A program made the position numbers and the translations under genes. The notes under the pieces are model-generated. The model did not search any database, was not told the origin of the DNA, and worked only from the letters and a program-made list of their open reading frames with translations. Positions 7,954 through 18,566 of a stretch of 64,000 nt of DNA are shown piece by piece. Origin of the DNA: Planctomycetota bacterium (GTDB taxonomy: Bacteria > Planctomycetota > UBA8742 > UBA2392); contig QEVF01000002.1 in the NCBI GenBank assembly GCA_003576915.1, positions 1-64,000 on the forward strand. The letters run 5' to 3'. Each line of letters opens with the position of its first letter. Position 1 is the stretch's first letter.

Positions 7954-8595
7954 ATGCCGAATGGAGCAAGCGTGCCCAAGCGCTCAAGAGCCGTGAAGAA
8001 CTCCAAGTCTGCCCCTGCTGCCGCCAACGGGGGGACTGGTCACAGGGTGAAAGCCAAGACGTCAAAGCAGCCGACTCAGACGTCCGTTGGCTTGATGACG
8101 AAGCAGCAAGTGATTGATTCTTGCCTTCACGAAATCAAATGCATCAGGCACATCGCGACCAAGATTCCCCCGGACCAGTACGAATACCGGCCGACACCGG
8201 TGCAGCGCAACATGACGGAGTTGCTTCGCTACCTCACCTGCTGTGCGTCCGTGCCGCTGTGCAACATGCGCGACGGTCACTGGGACGCCGCGGAAGCTCT
8301 GGAACAGGCAGCCGACGCGCTGGATGTGCGCGTCGGATTCGCGGACGCCATGGACAGGCAGGGAGAGTTCATCCGCTCCACCATCGGCGCCATGGAAGAT
8401 GCCGACTTTGACACGCTGGAGCGGCAGATGCCCTGGGGCACGCCCTGCAAGCTGGGTCAGGGCATCATCGACACCGTACTGAAGCCGCTGGTGGCCTACC
8501 GCATGCAGCTGTTTCTTTATGTGAAAGCCAGCGGCCGCCACGACATCGGGCCTGCGCAGTGCTGGGTGGGGGTGGATCCGAAGCCCCGCGTCTGA
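7954..8595 (+). CDS. DinB-like four-helix protein, paralogue 1
   Basis: The 213-residue protein has a basic, low-complexity N-terminal tail (about residues 1-45). A helical domain follows that aligns along its length with the next gene product: MTKQQVIDSCLHEIKCIRHIATKIP and NMTELLRYLTCCA here match MIDKQMVLDSMLKEIHAIRHLASKVP and SMIELLRYLTYCG there. The pattern of long helices with RHIATKI, LLRYLT and MQLFLYVK suggests a DinB/DUF1993-like four-helix bundle. ATG 7954 follows the preceding TGA directly; GTG 7972 or ATG 8095 (where the homology begins) are alternative starts. Function is unknown. Confidence 0.6.
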   Translation: MPNGASVPKRSRAVKNSKSAPAAANGGTGHRVKAKTSKQPTQTSVGLMTKQQVIDSCLHEIKCIRHIATKIPPDQYEYRPTPVQRNMTELLRYLTCCASVPLCNMRDGHWDAAEALEQAADALDVRVGFADAMDRQGEFIRSTIGAMEDADFDTLERQMPWGTPCKLGQGIIDTVLKPLVAYRMQLFLYVKASGRHDIGPAQCWVGVDPKPRV

Positions 8596-8635
8596 TGTCA
8601 ATCACGCTCAGAGGGTATCAACCGGAGGATGGACC

Positions 8636-9133
8636 ATGATCGACAAGCAGATGGTGCTGGACTCGATGCTGAAGGAGATTCACGCAATCAGGCATCTGGC
8701 ATCGAAGGTGCCGGCCGGATTTGAGAGTTACCGCCCCGGCGAAAAGCAGCGCTCGATGATCGAGTTGCTTCGATATCTAACCTACTGCGGTATCAGCGGC
8801 CTGAAGGCCGGCCTCAGCGGTAACTGGGACATCGGCAAGAGTCTGGCGGAGGGTGCAGCAAAACTGAGTCTGGCGGAGATTCCCGCTGCCCTTGATCGGC
8901 AGGCCTCAGAGCTCAAGGGTCTCTTTGCAGCCATTGCGCCCGACGACCTGTCAAAGAAGATGATTCAGAGGCCGGGACAGGAGGCCCTGCCCCTTGGGCG
9001 CTTCATTCTGGACTCAGGCTTCAAGTATCTGCCCAGCTACAAGATGCAGCTCTTCCTTTACCTGAAGCAGAGCGGCCAGCAGAGCCTCAACAGCAGCAAC
9101 CTCTGGCGCGGCGAGGATCCCAAACCGAACTAG
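8636..9133 (+). CDS. DinB-like four-helix protein, paralogue 2
   Basis: The 165-residue protein is a tandem paralogue of the preceding gene product but lacks its basic N-terminal tail. Shared segments include IRHLASKVP, MIELLRYLTYC, AALDRQASELKGLF and YKMQLFLYLKQSG. Both end in (G)EDPKP / VDPKP. ATG 8636 follows GGAGG with 6-nt spacing, a stronger ribosome-binding site than its neighbour's. The shared helical bundle probably represents an old duplication. It converges on ridA with only 18 nt between stops. Confidence 0.65.
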   Translation: MIDKQMVLDSMLKEIHAIRHLASKVPAGFESYRPGEKQRSMIELLRYLTYCGISGLKAGLSGNWDIGKSLAEGAAKLSLAEIPAALDRQASELKGLFAAIAPDDLSKKMIQRPGQEALPLGRFILDSGFKYLPSYKMQLFLYLKQSGQQSLNSSNLWRGEDPKPN

Positions 9134-9151
9134 CACCGCAGCCACAGAAGT

Positions 9152-9532
9152 TCAGGCCAGCGCGATGCAGTCCACCTCGACCAGGGCATCCTTGGGCAGG
9201 CGTGCGGCCTCTACCGTGGCACGGGCCGGGCGGTGCTCGCCCATGGCCTTGGCGTAGGCTTCGTTCACGGCCGCGAAGTCGTTCATACTCTTCAGAAAGA
9301 TGGTCGTCTTGACGACCTTGGCAAGACTGCTGCCGGAGGCCGTCAGGACTGCGGCCAGGTTCTTCATGACCTGGGCGGCCTGCTCGGCTGCCGTGGTCCC
9401 AACCAGACTGCCCGTCTTGGGGTCCAATGCGATCTGACCGCTGCAAAAGATAAAGCCGTTTGCCGCGATAGCCTGGCTGTAAGGCCCAATGGCCTTGGGA
9501 GCGTTCTCGGTGGCGATGATCTTGGCAGACAT
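9152..9532 (-). CDS. ridA: RidA/YjgF/YER057c family deaminase
   Basis: RidA hydrolyses reactive enamine/imine intermediates released by PLP enzymes such as threonine dehydratase. The 126-residue product has the family signatures APKAIGPYSQAIAANGFIFCSGQ near the N-terminus, and RPARATVEAARLPKDALVEVDCIA at the C-terminus with the substrate-binding Arg and the acidic EVDCIA strand. ATG 9532 is chosen; the upstream in-frame extension runs through the tRNA-Leu gene and is not coding. Length matches the family (about 126-130 aa). Confidence 0.93.
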   Translation of the reverse strand: MSAKIIATENAPKAIGPYSQAIAANGFIFCSGQIALDPKTGSLVGTTAAEQAAQVMKNLAAVLTASGSSLAKVVKTTIFLKSMNDFAAVNEAYAKAMGEHRPARATVEAARLPKDALVEVDCIALA

Positions 9533-9551
9533 GGTGGCCTCAGGGCTTGGT

Positions 9552-9637
9552 TGGTGCCGGGGGTGGGACTCGAACCCACACGCCCGTGAGGACTGCGGTT
9601 TTTGAAACCGCCGCGTCTGCCATTCCGCCACCCCGGC
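9552..9637 (-). tRNA. tRNA-Leu (anticodon CAA), CCA encoded
   Basis: On the minus strand, GCCGGGG (9637-9631) pairs with CCCCGGC (9562-9556) as the acceptor stem. The anticodon arm is GCGGT-TTCAAAA-ACCGC, giving anticodon CAA, which reads UUG. A long variable arm (about AGTCCTCACGGGCGT region) is typical of class II tRNA-Leu, and the T-arm contains GTTCGAGTCC. Discriminator A is at 9555, and CCA is encoded at 9554-9552. The gene sits between ruvB and ridA, in the same orientation. Confidence 0.95.
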
Positions 9638-9682
9638 ACTGGCGCGAAGTGTACAGACCCCCTCAAGGCCCGCAAGCAACCG

Positions 9683-10672
9683 TTAACGCGCCAGCAGCGC
9701 GTTGGCTTTGTCAGTCAGTTTGCGGCCGCGCGGGGTTTTCTGGAGCAGTCCCTCGCGTATCAGGTGGGGCTCGTAGGCGTCCTCGATCGTGTCTTCCTCT
9801 TCACCCACGGCTACGGCAATGGTCTTCAGGCCAATGGGTCCTCCGCCCTGCTCGGCGATGACACGCAGAATGCGCCGGTCCAGCTCTGTCAGGCCGATGG
9901 CATCGATGCCAAGCATGCGCAGTCCCTGCTCGGCAAGTTCAAGCGTCAGACGGCCCTTGCCCCGCACCTGGGCTACGTCGCGCAGCCGGCGCAAGATGCG
10001 GTTGGCCACCCTTGGTGTGCCGCGGGAACGCGCGGCAATGAGCGCTGCGGCTTCGCCATCCATGGGGAGTTCCAGCAATCGCGCGCTGCGGGTCACAATC
10101 TGGAGAATGTCCTCGGCAGGGTAGGGGTCCAGGCGCTCGAAAACGCCAAAGCGCGCGCGAAAGGGAGCGGACAGTAATCCCTCGCGCGTGGTGGCGCCGA
10201 CAAGCGTGAAGTGTTTGAGATTCACGCGCACGCTGCGCGCGGCCGGACCCTGATCTATCTGGATATCCACATGGAAATCCTCCATGGCTGAGTAGAGGAA
10301 CTCCTCCACGGGCGCGGGCAGCCGATGAATTTCGTCGATGAACAGGACATCGCCATGCTCAAGATTCGTCAACAGGCCCACGAGGTCCCCGGCTCGCTCC
10401 AGCGCGGGGCCGGAACTGCCGTGCATGTTGGCGCCCAGCTCCGTTGCAATCAGGTTGGCCAGGGTCGTTTTCCCGAGGCCGGGCATGCCCGAGAACAGAA
10501 TGTGGTCCAGGGGTTCGTCGCGCTTGCGCGCGGCGGCAATGTAGACGCTCAGGTTCTCAACCACGGGGCGCTGGCCAATGAACTCCGCCAGGCGCTTGGG
10601 GCGCAAGGACAGCTCAAAGTCGCGCTCCTGTCCGGTGCTCTCACGTTCATAAACTGAATCAGCCATGGCCAT
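9683..10672 (-). CDS. ruvB: Holliday junction branch-migration ATPase RuvB
   Basis: RuvB is the hexameric AAA+ motor that drives branch migration with RuvA. The 329-residue product has RPKRLAEFIGQ, Walker A GMPGLGKTT, Walker B DVLFIDEIHRL, sensor 1 LVGATTREGLLSAPFRARFG, and the C-terminal winged helix LTELDRRILRVI with GGGPIGLKTIA. ATG 10672 is preferred (AAGGTGGGG 6 nt upstream); ATG 10666 or 10684 are possible. ruvA and ruvC are not adjacent. The gene follows rsmB by 51 nt in the same direction. Confidence 0.96.
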   Translation of the reverse strand: MAMADSVYERESTGQERDFELSLRPKRLAEFIGQRPVVENLSVYIAAARKRDEPLDHILFSGMPGLGKTTLANLIATELGANMHGSSGPALERAGDLVGLLTNLEHGDVLFIDEIHRLPAPVEEFLYSAMEDFHVDIQIDQGPAARSVRVNLKHFTLVGATTREGLLSAPFRARFGVFERLDPYPAEDILQIVTRSARLLELPMDGEAAALIAARSRGTPRVANRILRRLRDVAQVRGKGRLTLELAEQGLRMLGIDAIGLTELDRRILRVIAEQGGGPIGLKTIAVAVGEEEDTIEDAYEPHLIREGLLQKTPRGRKLTDKANALLAR

Positions 10673-10723
10673 AGCATACCCCACCTTGGCGACAGCGGCA
10701 GACGTGGGAGGAATGTTGAAGCT

Positions 10724-12280
10724 CTACTTCGGCGCTTGCATCACGGCCCAGTACATGCCGTCACTATGGCCCGGCCGCGGCAGGACAATGTGCTCGGATC
10801 GCATTTCCCAACCGGCCCCCTCCCGAGATTGCTGAACCCCGTTGGCGCCGGGCTCGTCGGCCTGTGGCCTCGACGTCATGAACTTGCGAACGATGTCGAC
10901 GCCTTCTTCCATCAACACGCTGCAAACGCTGTAGAGCAGGCTCCCGCCGGGTTTCAGGTTGCGGGCCGCATTTTCCAGGATCGCAGCCTGCGACTGGCTC
11001 AATTCCCGCACGATGGCGACGTTGAGGCGGTGCCTTGCCTCCACGCGGCGTCCCAGCACGCCCGAGTTGCTGCAGGGGGCGTCTATCAATACGCGGTCAA
11101 AGCGCTCAGGAAAGCGAACGCGTCGCGCATCGGCCAGCACGGTCGCTACGCTCTGGTATCCCAGGCGCGCCATGTTCTCCTGGATCCGCTCGATTTTCTC
11201 CGGTGCCACGTCACAGGCCAGAACTTTGGCGCGGTCGCCCGTCAACTCCGCCAGATGTCCGGTCTTGCCGCCCGGCGCGGCACAGAGGTCAAGAACGGTT
11301 TCTCCGGCTCGTGCCCCGAGCGTCGGAGCCACCTGCTGGGAAGTCAGGTCCTGCACGTAAAATGCGCCGCTTGCAAACCCGGGCAACTCGACCACCCGGG
11401 TGTTTTCAGGCAGGCGCAGCGCGTCTCCCTGGCGCTCAACCTGGAGTCCGGCCGCACTCCATTGGCCCGCCAGTTCCTCGGGGTTTGTCTTCAGCCGGTT
11501 GACCCTTACCCAGAGGGGCGGCGGCTGGATGGAGGCTAGAGCCACGGCTTTGGCGCCCTGAGGGCCGTGCTGCTCCAGCAAGACATCGATGAACCAGCGT
11601 TCCAGGCCGCAGGCAATGGCCAGATGGCCGGCAAGGTCTTTCTCCGGGTCAGGGAAGATAGGCAGCTTTGCCACCACGAAGCGGCCGTGGCCCAGGCGGG
11701 CCCTTTCCCGCCAGAACTGCGCGGACGCGGGTTCCAGGTTGTCGGTATCGTCCGCACGCTTGACGAACTCGCCCAGGCGCCTGACGCAGGCATTCACGAA
11801 GCCGCGCGAGGGGTTGTTGGCCGGCAGCAGGTCCACGGCAGCCTGGCCGTGGGCATAGACCGCCTGGGGTGAGTCGAGCAGGTACCAGGCCAGGAAGAGA
11901 TGCAGGGCGGCGCGCACGTCGCGGTCCAGCTTTGCCGGCGGCCGCGTTGAGACATGGGCAATCAGAGCGTCAAACAGCAGGGCAAATCGCGTGGCGTCCT
12001 CCAGCATGGGTAAGATGCGGTGCACCAACCCCGGCTCATGTCCCTGACGTCGAAGTTCATTCTCGACGGCCTTGTCCAACAGGTCGCCGGGGGTGAGCCG
12101 TGCCAGTGCGGCAAAAGCCAGCTTGCGCGGATCCAGTTCGTGGCTGGTCCGGCTGTGTTTGGGCTGAGGCGGTCGAAAGCCCTTGCGGTCCGGCTTTGCG
12201 GAAGGTTTGGCGTGTACTGGGCGTCGTTGCTTATAGGAAGGTTTGGGCTGGCGGGCTTGGCCGCGTCCGCGGTCGGGCAT
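10724..12280 (-). CDS. rsmB: 16S rRNA m5C967-type methyltransferase (RsmB/Sun family)
   Basis: This SAM-dependent enzyme methylates cytosine in 16S rRNA. The 518-residue protein has a basic low-complexity N-terminus (about residues 1-50), then a NusB-like helical RNA-binding domain (RKLAFAALARLTPGDLLDKAVEN onward). The Rossmann methyltransferase domain has motif I DLCAAPGGKTG, motif IV DAPCSNSGVLGRR with one catalytic Cys, and motif VI YSVCSVLMEEG with the second. The NusB domain plus the two-Cys catalytic layout fits RsmB/Sun. The length exceeds E. coli RsmB (429 aa) mainly because of the basic tail. Confidence 0.88.
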   Translation of the reverse strand: MPDRGRGQARQPKPSYKQRRPVHAKPSAKPDRKGFRPPQPKHSRTSHELDPRKLAFAALARLTPGDLLDKAVENELRRQGHEPGLVHRILPMLEDATRFALLFDALIAHVSTRPPAKLDRDVRAALHLFLAWYLLDSPQAVYAHGQAAVDLLPANNPSRGFVNACVRRLGEFVKRADDTDNLEPASAQFWRERARLGHGRFVVAKLPIFPDPEKDLAGHLAIACGLERWFIDVLLEQHGPQGAKAVALASIQPPPLWVRVNRLKTNPEELAGQWSAAGLQVERQGDALRLPENTRVVELPGFASGAFYVQDLTSQQVAPTLGARAGETVLDLCAAPGGKTGHLAELTGDRAKVLACDVAPEKIERIQENMARLGYQSVATVLADARRVRFPERFDRVLIDAPCSNSGVLGRRVEARHRLNVAIVRELSQSQAAILENAARNLKPGGSLLYSVCSVLMEEGVDIVRKFMTSRPQADEPGANGVQQSREGAGWEMRSEHIVLPRPGHSDGMYWAVMQAPK

Positions 12281-12515
12281 GGTGGATTCCTTTGGCGTCC
12301 GAGTTACCGGATTTTGGTCCGGCGCGCCAGAGAGGGGGTGTCGGTCTGTGACTGCATTTGCCCCTACCCAGTCGGAGCCTGCTTGCTAGTCTGTCGCGGG
12401 AAATCCCCTTTGCCCTTGGATTTAGGGCAACCTGGCCGGCCGCGTTTCGTTTAAGAACTGCGCCCGCCGGGTACATTGTTTGCAGGTTCATTGGAAGAAG
12501 GGCCAGACGATCCAT

Positions 12516-14780
12516 ATGAAGAAGCGGACTTTGATTCTCAGCTTGGCAGCCGCCTGCTTTTCCGGTCTGTTGAGCGCCGGTGATTTCAAGAAAACCGTGG
12601 ACGAGTTGGGCGATCGCAATACCGCCGGCGGCGCGCTTTCCAGGCTGACGGAGGCGGGAGGCGATGCCTTTGATGACCTGCTTGAGGGGGCTCGCCTGGA
12701 CCCCGCGTCGGAAAAGGACGCAGCCAAACAGGCACAGAAGAGCGCCATTCGACTCGCCTGCGTACGCCTGTTGGGCACGCTGCGCGACAGCCGCGCCACG
12801 AGTGACCTGCTCAAGCTGGTGCGAGACGAGGCCACGCGCACGGCCTACCCCGAACTCGCGGCAGCCAGTTGCACGGCCCTGGCCAAGATTGCTGCCGCCA
12901 AACCGGAAGCGGCCGGCAGTGCCGATGCTGTGGCTGAGATCAAGAAGCTTGCCCAGGACGAAAAGAGTGGCCTGAACCTGCGCTACGCCGGCCTTGTGGC
13001 CCTTGCGGAGGTCAAGCAGGGTGGCGAGATCGCCCGTCCCTTCCTCAAAGAGGGCACGGACGAGACGCTGCGCCATGCCGCGATTCTGGTCATAGGCGCC
13101 AGCAAGCACACTGCTGCCGCCGACGAGCTCTTTGCCATCTGGGAGGCTCAGCGCAAGGGTGAAGCCCGCAGCTACACGCTATCGCTGGGCATCTCGGCCC
13201 TCTTTGCGCTGGCCAACTTCGGCGATGAAAGGGCCATTCAGGGCCTTGTTGATCTCTCCACCCTTCTCGAGTTCGACCGCGAGAATGCCTACCGTGATCT
13301 CGCGCGCGGCTTTCTGAAGGAGCTGGCGGCCAGGGCCATTCCCATCCTCGTCGAAATCGTCCAGGATGACGCCCGTGCCGCTCAACACAACGCGGCAGCA
13401 CGCCTGCTGGGCGAGTTGGGCGCCGAAGGCGTCAGGGCACTGGTGGACATTGCCAAGCTCGACAAGTCTGGCGAAACGAAGTACGGACTTCGCGTGGAGT
13501 CTCTGCTTTTCCAGCTCACGAACGATGATGCGATTGTGGCGCTGATGGATGCCTACAAAGCCATGGCGCCCGACGATCCCAGCCGTGAGAGGCTGCTCAA
13601 GAAGATTCTGGCTCAGCGGCCGCGCAGCGCAATTGAGTTCTTCAAGGCCGTTGTGGCGGACAAGGCCGTGGCCGCCGCAGAGCGCTCTATGGCTGTGGAA
13701 ACCTATGCTGACCTCAAGGGCAAGGACTCTTTTGAGGACCTCAAGGTTTGGGCCTCGGACGAGATGCCGGAGGTACGCCGCGTCGCCACGCGTAACCTGG
13801 GACGCGAGTTTGTGCCCCTGTCGAAGTCTGAGGATGTTCTCAAGCTGAAGCTGGAGGACCCGGACTCCGAGACTCGTTCCCTGGCCCTGCGCGGCCTGCA
13901 GCGCAGCGACAAGAAGGAGAACCTGCCGCTGTTCACCAAGCGTCTGAAGGAGGACACGGAGCCCGGCGTGCGCCGCACGGCCATCGAGGCCCTGGAGCAG
14001 TTCAACAACAACGCCAAACTTGAGGGAGAGGGTGTCTACGAAGTCGTCAAAGCGGCCTTCAACGAGGACAAGGACTCGACGGTGCGTGCCCAGGCCCTGC
14101 GCTTTGGAACTACGCTGGCGGAACTCAGGGGCGACAGTGCCACCACCAAAGACATGGTGAACAAGGCACTCGTGGACAGCGAACTGGTGGTGCGCACTCA
14201 GCTTTACACCATGCTTTTCCGCGCCAGCATCAAGAGCCAGATCGACATGCAGAAGCTGATTGATGCTGCCCTCAAGGAAACCGAGCCCCAGGGCAAGGGA
14301 GACGCGGTGCAGGCCTTGAGCTACATCGAGGCCGAGAAGTGGGCGGGCAAGCTCGAGCGGCTGGATGCCGTGGCAGACCTGGGCCTGTCTGTGCTGGGCG
14401 AGCGCAGCTCGCACTTTGCCGTGCAGCTTTTGCCGCGCTTGAGCGAAAAGGGCGGCCAGTTCAACCGTATTGCGGAGAAGGGCCGCGCCATGCTGGATGA
14501 GGCGCTGAAGGCTGCGAATCCGAACTTCACCAGAATTTCAGTCGTTCTGGACGTGCTTGCGGGCGTGAAAGACAACAACGGCGCGACGTTTGAGAACGCG
14601 CGCAAGGCAGCCAAGCTTCCAAGTGTCGAGTCCCGTCGGTCGGCCGTGAAGTTCATCGCGGCGCTGGGCGACAAGAACGACATCAGCTTCCTGCGTGAAA
14701 TCGGCAACCTCGGCGACGCCACGGCTCCGGCCCTGAAACGCGAGGTTGAAGACGCCATCCGCGCGCTGGAGTTGAAGTAG
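12516..14780 (+). CDS. Secreted HEAT-repeat protein
   Basis: The 754-residue protein starts MKKRTLILSLAAACFSGLLSAG, a Sec signal peptide, at ATG 12516; a TTG-type extension upstream lacks support. The rest is tandem HEAT/armadillo-type helical pairs. Repeating motifs include ALRDSRAT-type turns, AALLVIGASKH..., HNAAARLLGELGAEGVRALVDIA, PEVRRVATRNLGREF, SETRSLALRGLQ and PGVRRTAIEALEQF. Such solenoids are protein-interaction scaffolds. It heads a 13.6-kb run of same-strand genes with a propeller protein, MoxR ATPase, DUF58 and two vWA membrane proteins, so it may be an extracytoplasmic partner of that complex. Function is inferred from context only. Confidence 0.75.
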   Translation: MKKRTLILSLAAACFSGLLSAGDFKKTVDELGDRNTAGGALSRLTEAGGDAFDDLLEGARLDPASEKDAAKQAQKSAIRLACVRLLGTLRDSRATSDLLKLVRDEATRTAYPELAAASCTALAKIAAAKPEAAGSADAVAEIKKLAQDEKSGLNLRYAGLVALAEVKQGGEIARPFLKEGTDETLRHAAILVIGASKHTAAADELFAIWEAQRKGEARSYTLSLGISALFALANFGDERAIQGLVDLSTLLEFDRENAYRDLARGFLKELAARAIPILVEIVQDDARAAQHNAAARLLGELGAEGVRALVDIAKLDKSGETKYGLRVESLLFQLTNDDAIVALMDAYKAMAPDDPSRERLLKKILAQRPRSAIEFFKAVVADKAVAAAERSMAVETYADLKGKDSFEDLKVWASDEMPEVRRVATRNLGREFVPLSKSEDVLKLKLEDPDSETRSLALRGLQRSDKKENLPLFTKRLKEDTEPGVRRTAIEALEQFNNNAKLEGEGVYEVVKAAFNEDKDSTVRAQALRFGTTLAELRGDSATTKDMVNKALVDSELVVRTQLYTMLFRASIKSQIDMQKLIDAALKETEPQGKGDAVQALSYIEAEKWAGKLERLDAVADLGLSVLGERSSHFAVQLLPRLSEKGGQFNRIAEKGRAMLDEALKAANPNFTRISVVLDVLAGVKDNNGATFENARKAAKLPSVESRRSAVKFIAALGDKNDISFLREIGNLGDATAPALKREVEDAIRALELK

Positions 14781-14821
14781 GCGTCTTGGGAACGCAGGGC
14801 GGGAACCGCACGGAGGGAGTC

Positions 14822-17359
14822 ATGAAGACAGCTCTTCGCCTTGCCTTGGCAGCCTGCCTGCTGTGGCCGGCCGCGTTCGTACCTGCGGCCCAGGAGGCCG
14901 ATGACATCGTCATCAACCCCGAGTTGCGTCTTGAGTCCGACCGGGTCGACAAGAAGGTGGTGTTCAGCCTGCGCGAGGCAGCGCAATGGCAGAGCCAGGC
15001 CCGCGCTTTTGAGCGGGAAGGCAAGTCGGACAAGGCCTTTGACGCTTGGCGCGAAGCCTTTGCCAGGTACGAAAGCCTGTGGCGTGACTTTCTCGGGCCT
15101 GAAGTTTCCGGGTCGGGCGAGCCCCTGGCCCGCAGTACGACCGTATCCAGCAACTGGCGGCGCGACGAGTGGCCCATCTACATAGAGACTTGGGTGCCGT
15201 TGCCCGATTACATCAACAGCCAGTTGCGGGCGCCGGATTGGCCTCGACAGTTCCGCGACCGCCTGGCCATGCGGCAGGGCGGCCCCGGCAACGAGCTGCT
15301 GAAGACTGCTCTTGAACAAGGCAGTACCCGCCTCTTGCGGCGTTGTGCCCGCTACTGCCAGTTCAGCGCCGCGGGCGCCAAGGCCATGCGCCTGCTGGCG
15401 GAGCTGAGCCTGGAACGGGGCGACAGCCTGCTGGCCGCGCGCTGGCTGTTTGAGTTGGGATTGAGCCACCCAGACGAGTTCCGTCGCGACCCCAGCCTTT
15501 GGCTGCTGACGATTCGCGCCTATCGCGAGTGTGACAGCCGCTATTACCTCGACAAGATGCTGCGTGACCTGGAGCGGATCGCCAAAGATGCCACGGTGGA
15601 TGTCGAGGGGCGCAAGGTCAATGTGGCGGCCTATGCGCAGGAGTTGGCCCAGGCCCCTGCCCCCGCGGAGCGCAACGAGCTGCGCCCGGCCGGGTGGCGC
15701 ACGATGTCCGGAGATAACACGCGCAATCGCGTTGCGCCGCCTGTGGCGAGCCTGGGGGAGATGATCGATCTGGGTGCCGCCGATGGCGTGCAGGGTTTCC
15801 AGCTTTCCGAGCAGACCGCCAACCCCAACGAGCGTGAACGTTATGGTTATGGCAATGCGCCCTCCAAGACGCTGCAGCTCGTGTTTCCCGCGGTGCACCA
15901 CAGCGGACTCTACGTGCATCAACTGGCCGTGGACAACCAGCAGAGCCCTCGTCCTGAACAGATGCTGGGGTTCATGCACGGGGCCGAGCAGCGCCCTGTT
16001 CCGATGACCATCAAGGCGGGTGCGGCTTACCCCAAGCCAAAGGACGACGGCCGCTACCGTTATCGCTATTACTACGACCGCCAGAGCCGTGATCGCTGGC
16101 GCGTGCTGGCTTCCACCGTGGGGCGCCTGAATTGGGCCGTGGAGCCACGGGAAAGCGATGTGCTCTTTGCTGTGCTCGGTGAGGGAAACCCCAGCAGCGA
16201 CGATAACGCCGTTCGAACGGGAAACCAGATTCAGGCGTTTGACCTCGGCACCGAGGGGAAGCACCTGGTAACCCTGCCCAACGAGAAGGTCGAGAACGCC
16301 GAGGACTGGAGATTCCTTCAGCGCGTGGTGTTCAACGGCGCCCCGCTGGTGCGCGACAACAAGCTTTACGTGACGGGCACCTTTGCGCGTCGCGGATCTA
16401 CGGAAGCCTGGGCCTTCTGCTTTGATGTCACGCCCCGTGGCGACAACGCCGCAGGGGAGGGCAAGCTGCAGTGGAAGACCATGCTCTGTGCGCGCAAGAC
16501 CGCCAGCGCCATGTGGGGCGGCGATGACACCAACGCCGACGGCGTGGAAGTTTCCAGCTTCGCCGAACAGGGCGGCATGCTTTATGTGTCGACGCACCTG
16601 GGGGCGGCCGCCGGCCTGGATCGGGACAGCGGCGAGCTTTGCTGGGTTGCCAAGTATGAACGCCCCAATCTGCCGGACCTGGCGTGGCAGGGCAATTCAC
16701 CCATTGCCGCGGGGGGCATGGTGGTGCTGGCACCCGACGACTCGCGGTTTGCCTTCGTGCTCGACGGCATTTCCGGCGTGCTCAACTTTGAGCACCCCAA
16801 GCGTGGCCGCGGCGCCGCCGCGGAATTCCAGTACGCCCTGGGCGTGGTGGACAATCGGCTGATTATCCAGGGCAAGCGCAAGCTCTATTCGGTGGCCTTG
16901 ACGAGTTACCGCCCCGGCGGCAAGGGCAAGGAGGCACAATGGGCCTCCCTGAACTATGAAAGTGTCGCCTTTGGCACGGCGGTGGCCGGCCGAGGTGTCA
17001 TCGCAGGCAGTCGCGTGCTTGTTCCGCTGCAGGACGGTGTGGCATTCTTCGATGTTCACACCGGCAAGCTCACGACCAAAGCTCCCTATCCTTCGGGTGT
17101 GAACCTGGGCGAAGAAACGTTTACCCTGACGGTGTTCTGCCGGGGGGAAGCCATAAAGGATGCCGAGGGAGCCATCCAGGGCTACAGGCCGGCCACAGTG
17201 ACGGACCCCAAGACCGGTGCGGTGTATTCCGTCGAACACCTCACCAACGGCGAGAGCCTGACATTGCCCTCGGGCGCCAAGGCCACCGTGGTGAAGGAGA
17301 CTTTTGTGGCCCTCACATCCAGCAAGTGGCTGTATCTGTTCAAGGCTTCAGACAAGTAG
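14822..17359 (+). CDS. Secreted PQQ-like beta-propeller protein with helical N-terminal region
   Basis: The 845-residue protein begins with a signal peptide (MKTALRLALAACLLWPAAF) at ATG 14822, preceded by GGAGGGAG. Residues 30-280 are helical and TPR-like (AAQWQSQARAFEREGKSDKAFDAWREAF; ERGDSLLAARWLFELGLSH). From about residue 290 to the end it has repeated beta-strand units with WxTMxGD..., GKLQWKTMLCA, YVSTHLGAAAGLDRDSGELCWVAKYE and GVAFFDVHTGKLTTKAP, typical of PQQ-like (quinoprotein/BamB-type) propellers. No cofactor ligand set is evident, so an enzymatic dehydrogenase role is unlikely. It lies 41 nt after the HEAT gene and 70 nt before moxR. Confidence 0.7.
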   Translation: MKTALRLALAACLLWPAAFVPAAQEADDIVINPELRLESDRVDKKVVFSLREAAQWQSQARAFEREGKSDKAFDAWREAFARYESLWRDFLGPEVSGSGEPLARSTTVSSNWRRDEWPIYIETWVPLPDYINSQLRAPDWPRQFRDRLAMRQGGPGNELLKTALEQGSTRLLRRCARYCQFSAAGAKAMRLLAELSLERGDSLLAARWLFELGLSHPDEFRRDPSLWLLTIRAYRECDSRYYLDKMLRDLERIAKDATVDVEGRKVNVAAYAQELAQAPAPAERNELRPAGWRTMSGDNTRNRVAPPVASLGEMIDLGAADGVQGFQLSEQTANPNERERYGYGNAPSKTLQLVFPAVHHSGLYVHQLAVDNQQSPRPEQMLGFMHGAEQRPVPMTIKAGAAYPKPKDDGRYRYRYYYDRQSRDRWRVLASTVGRLNWAVEPRESDVLFAVLGEGNPSSDDNAVRTGNQIQAFDLGTEGKHLVTLPNEKVENAEDWRFLQRVVFNGAPLVRDNKLYVTGTFARRGSTEAWAFCFDVTPRGDNAAGEGKLQWKTMLCARKTASAMWGGDDTNADGVEVSSFAEQGGMLYVSTHLGAAAGLDRDSGELCWVAKYERPNLPDLAWQGNSPIAAGGMVVLAPDDSRFAFVLDGISGVLNFEHPKRGRGAAAEFQYALGVVDNRLIIQGKRKLYSVALTSYRPGGKGKEAQWASLNYESVAFGTAVAGRGVIAGSRVLVPLQDGVAFFDVHTGKLTTKAPYPSGVNLGEETFTLTVFCRGEAIKDAEGAIQGYRPATVTDPKTGAVYSVEHLTNGESLTLPSGAKATVVKETFVALTSSKWLYLFKASDK

Positions 17360-17429
17360 ACTGCCCGCCTGGAGCGGCTGGCACGTATCAGTGGCAAGCG
17401 ATGGAATTTATGGATCTGCAAGGAGCGAT

Positions 17430-18482
<1,053 letters not shown>

Positions 18483-18566
18483 GCAGTTTCTGCAGCGCGT
18501 CCCGGGTCTCGCGTTGCGGCATCGCAATCACGGAACACAGGGACGAACAGGCGATCCAGAGCAGAT

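Noticed and set aside
12410..12430. TTGCCCT...AGGGCAA 7-bp inverted repeat in the rsmB/HEAT intergenic region
   Set aside because: The stem is short with a 7-nt loop, lies in a divergent intergenic region, and has no T-run; operator or chance cannot be distinguished.
14321..16597. 758-codon open frame opposite the HEAT and PQQ-like genes
   Set aside because: It covers two strongly supported plus-strand genes and reads as random His/Gly/Ala-rich sequence.
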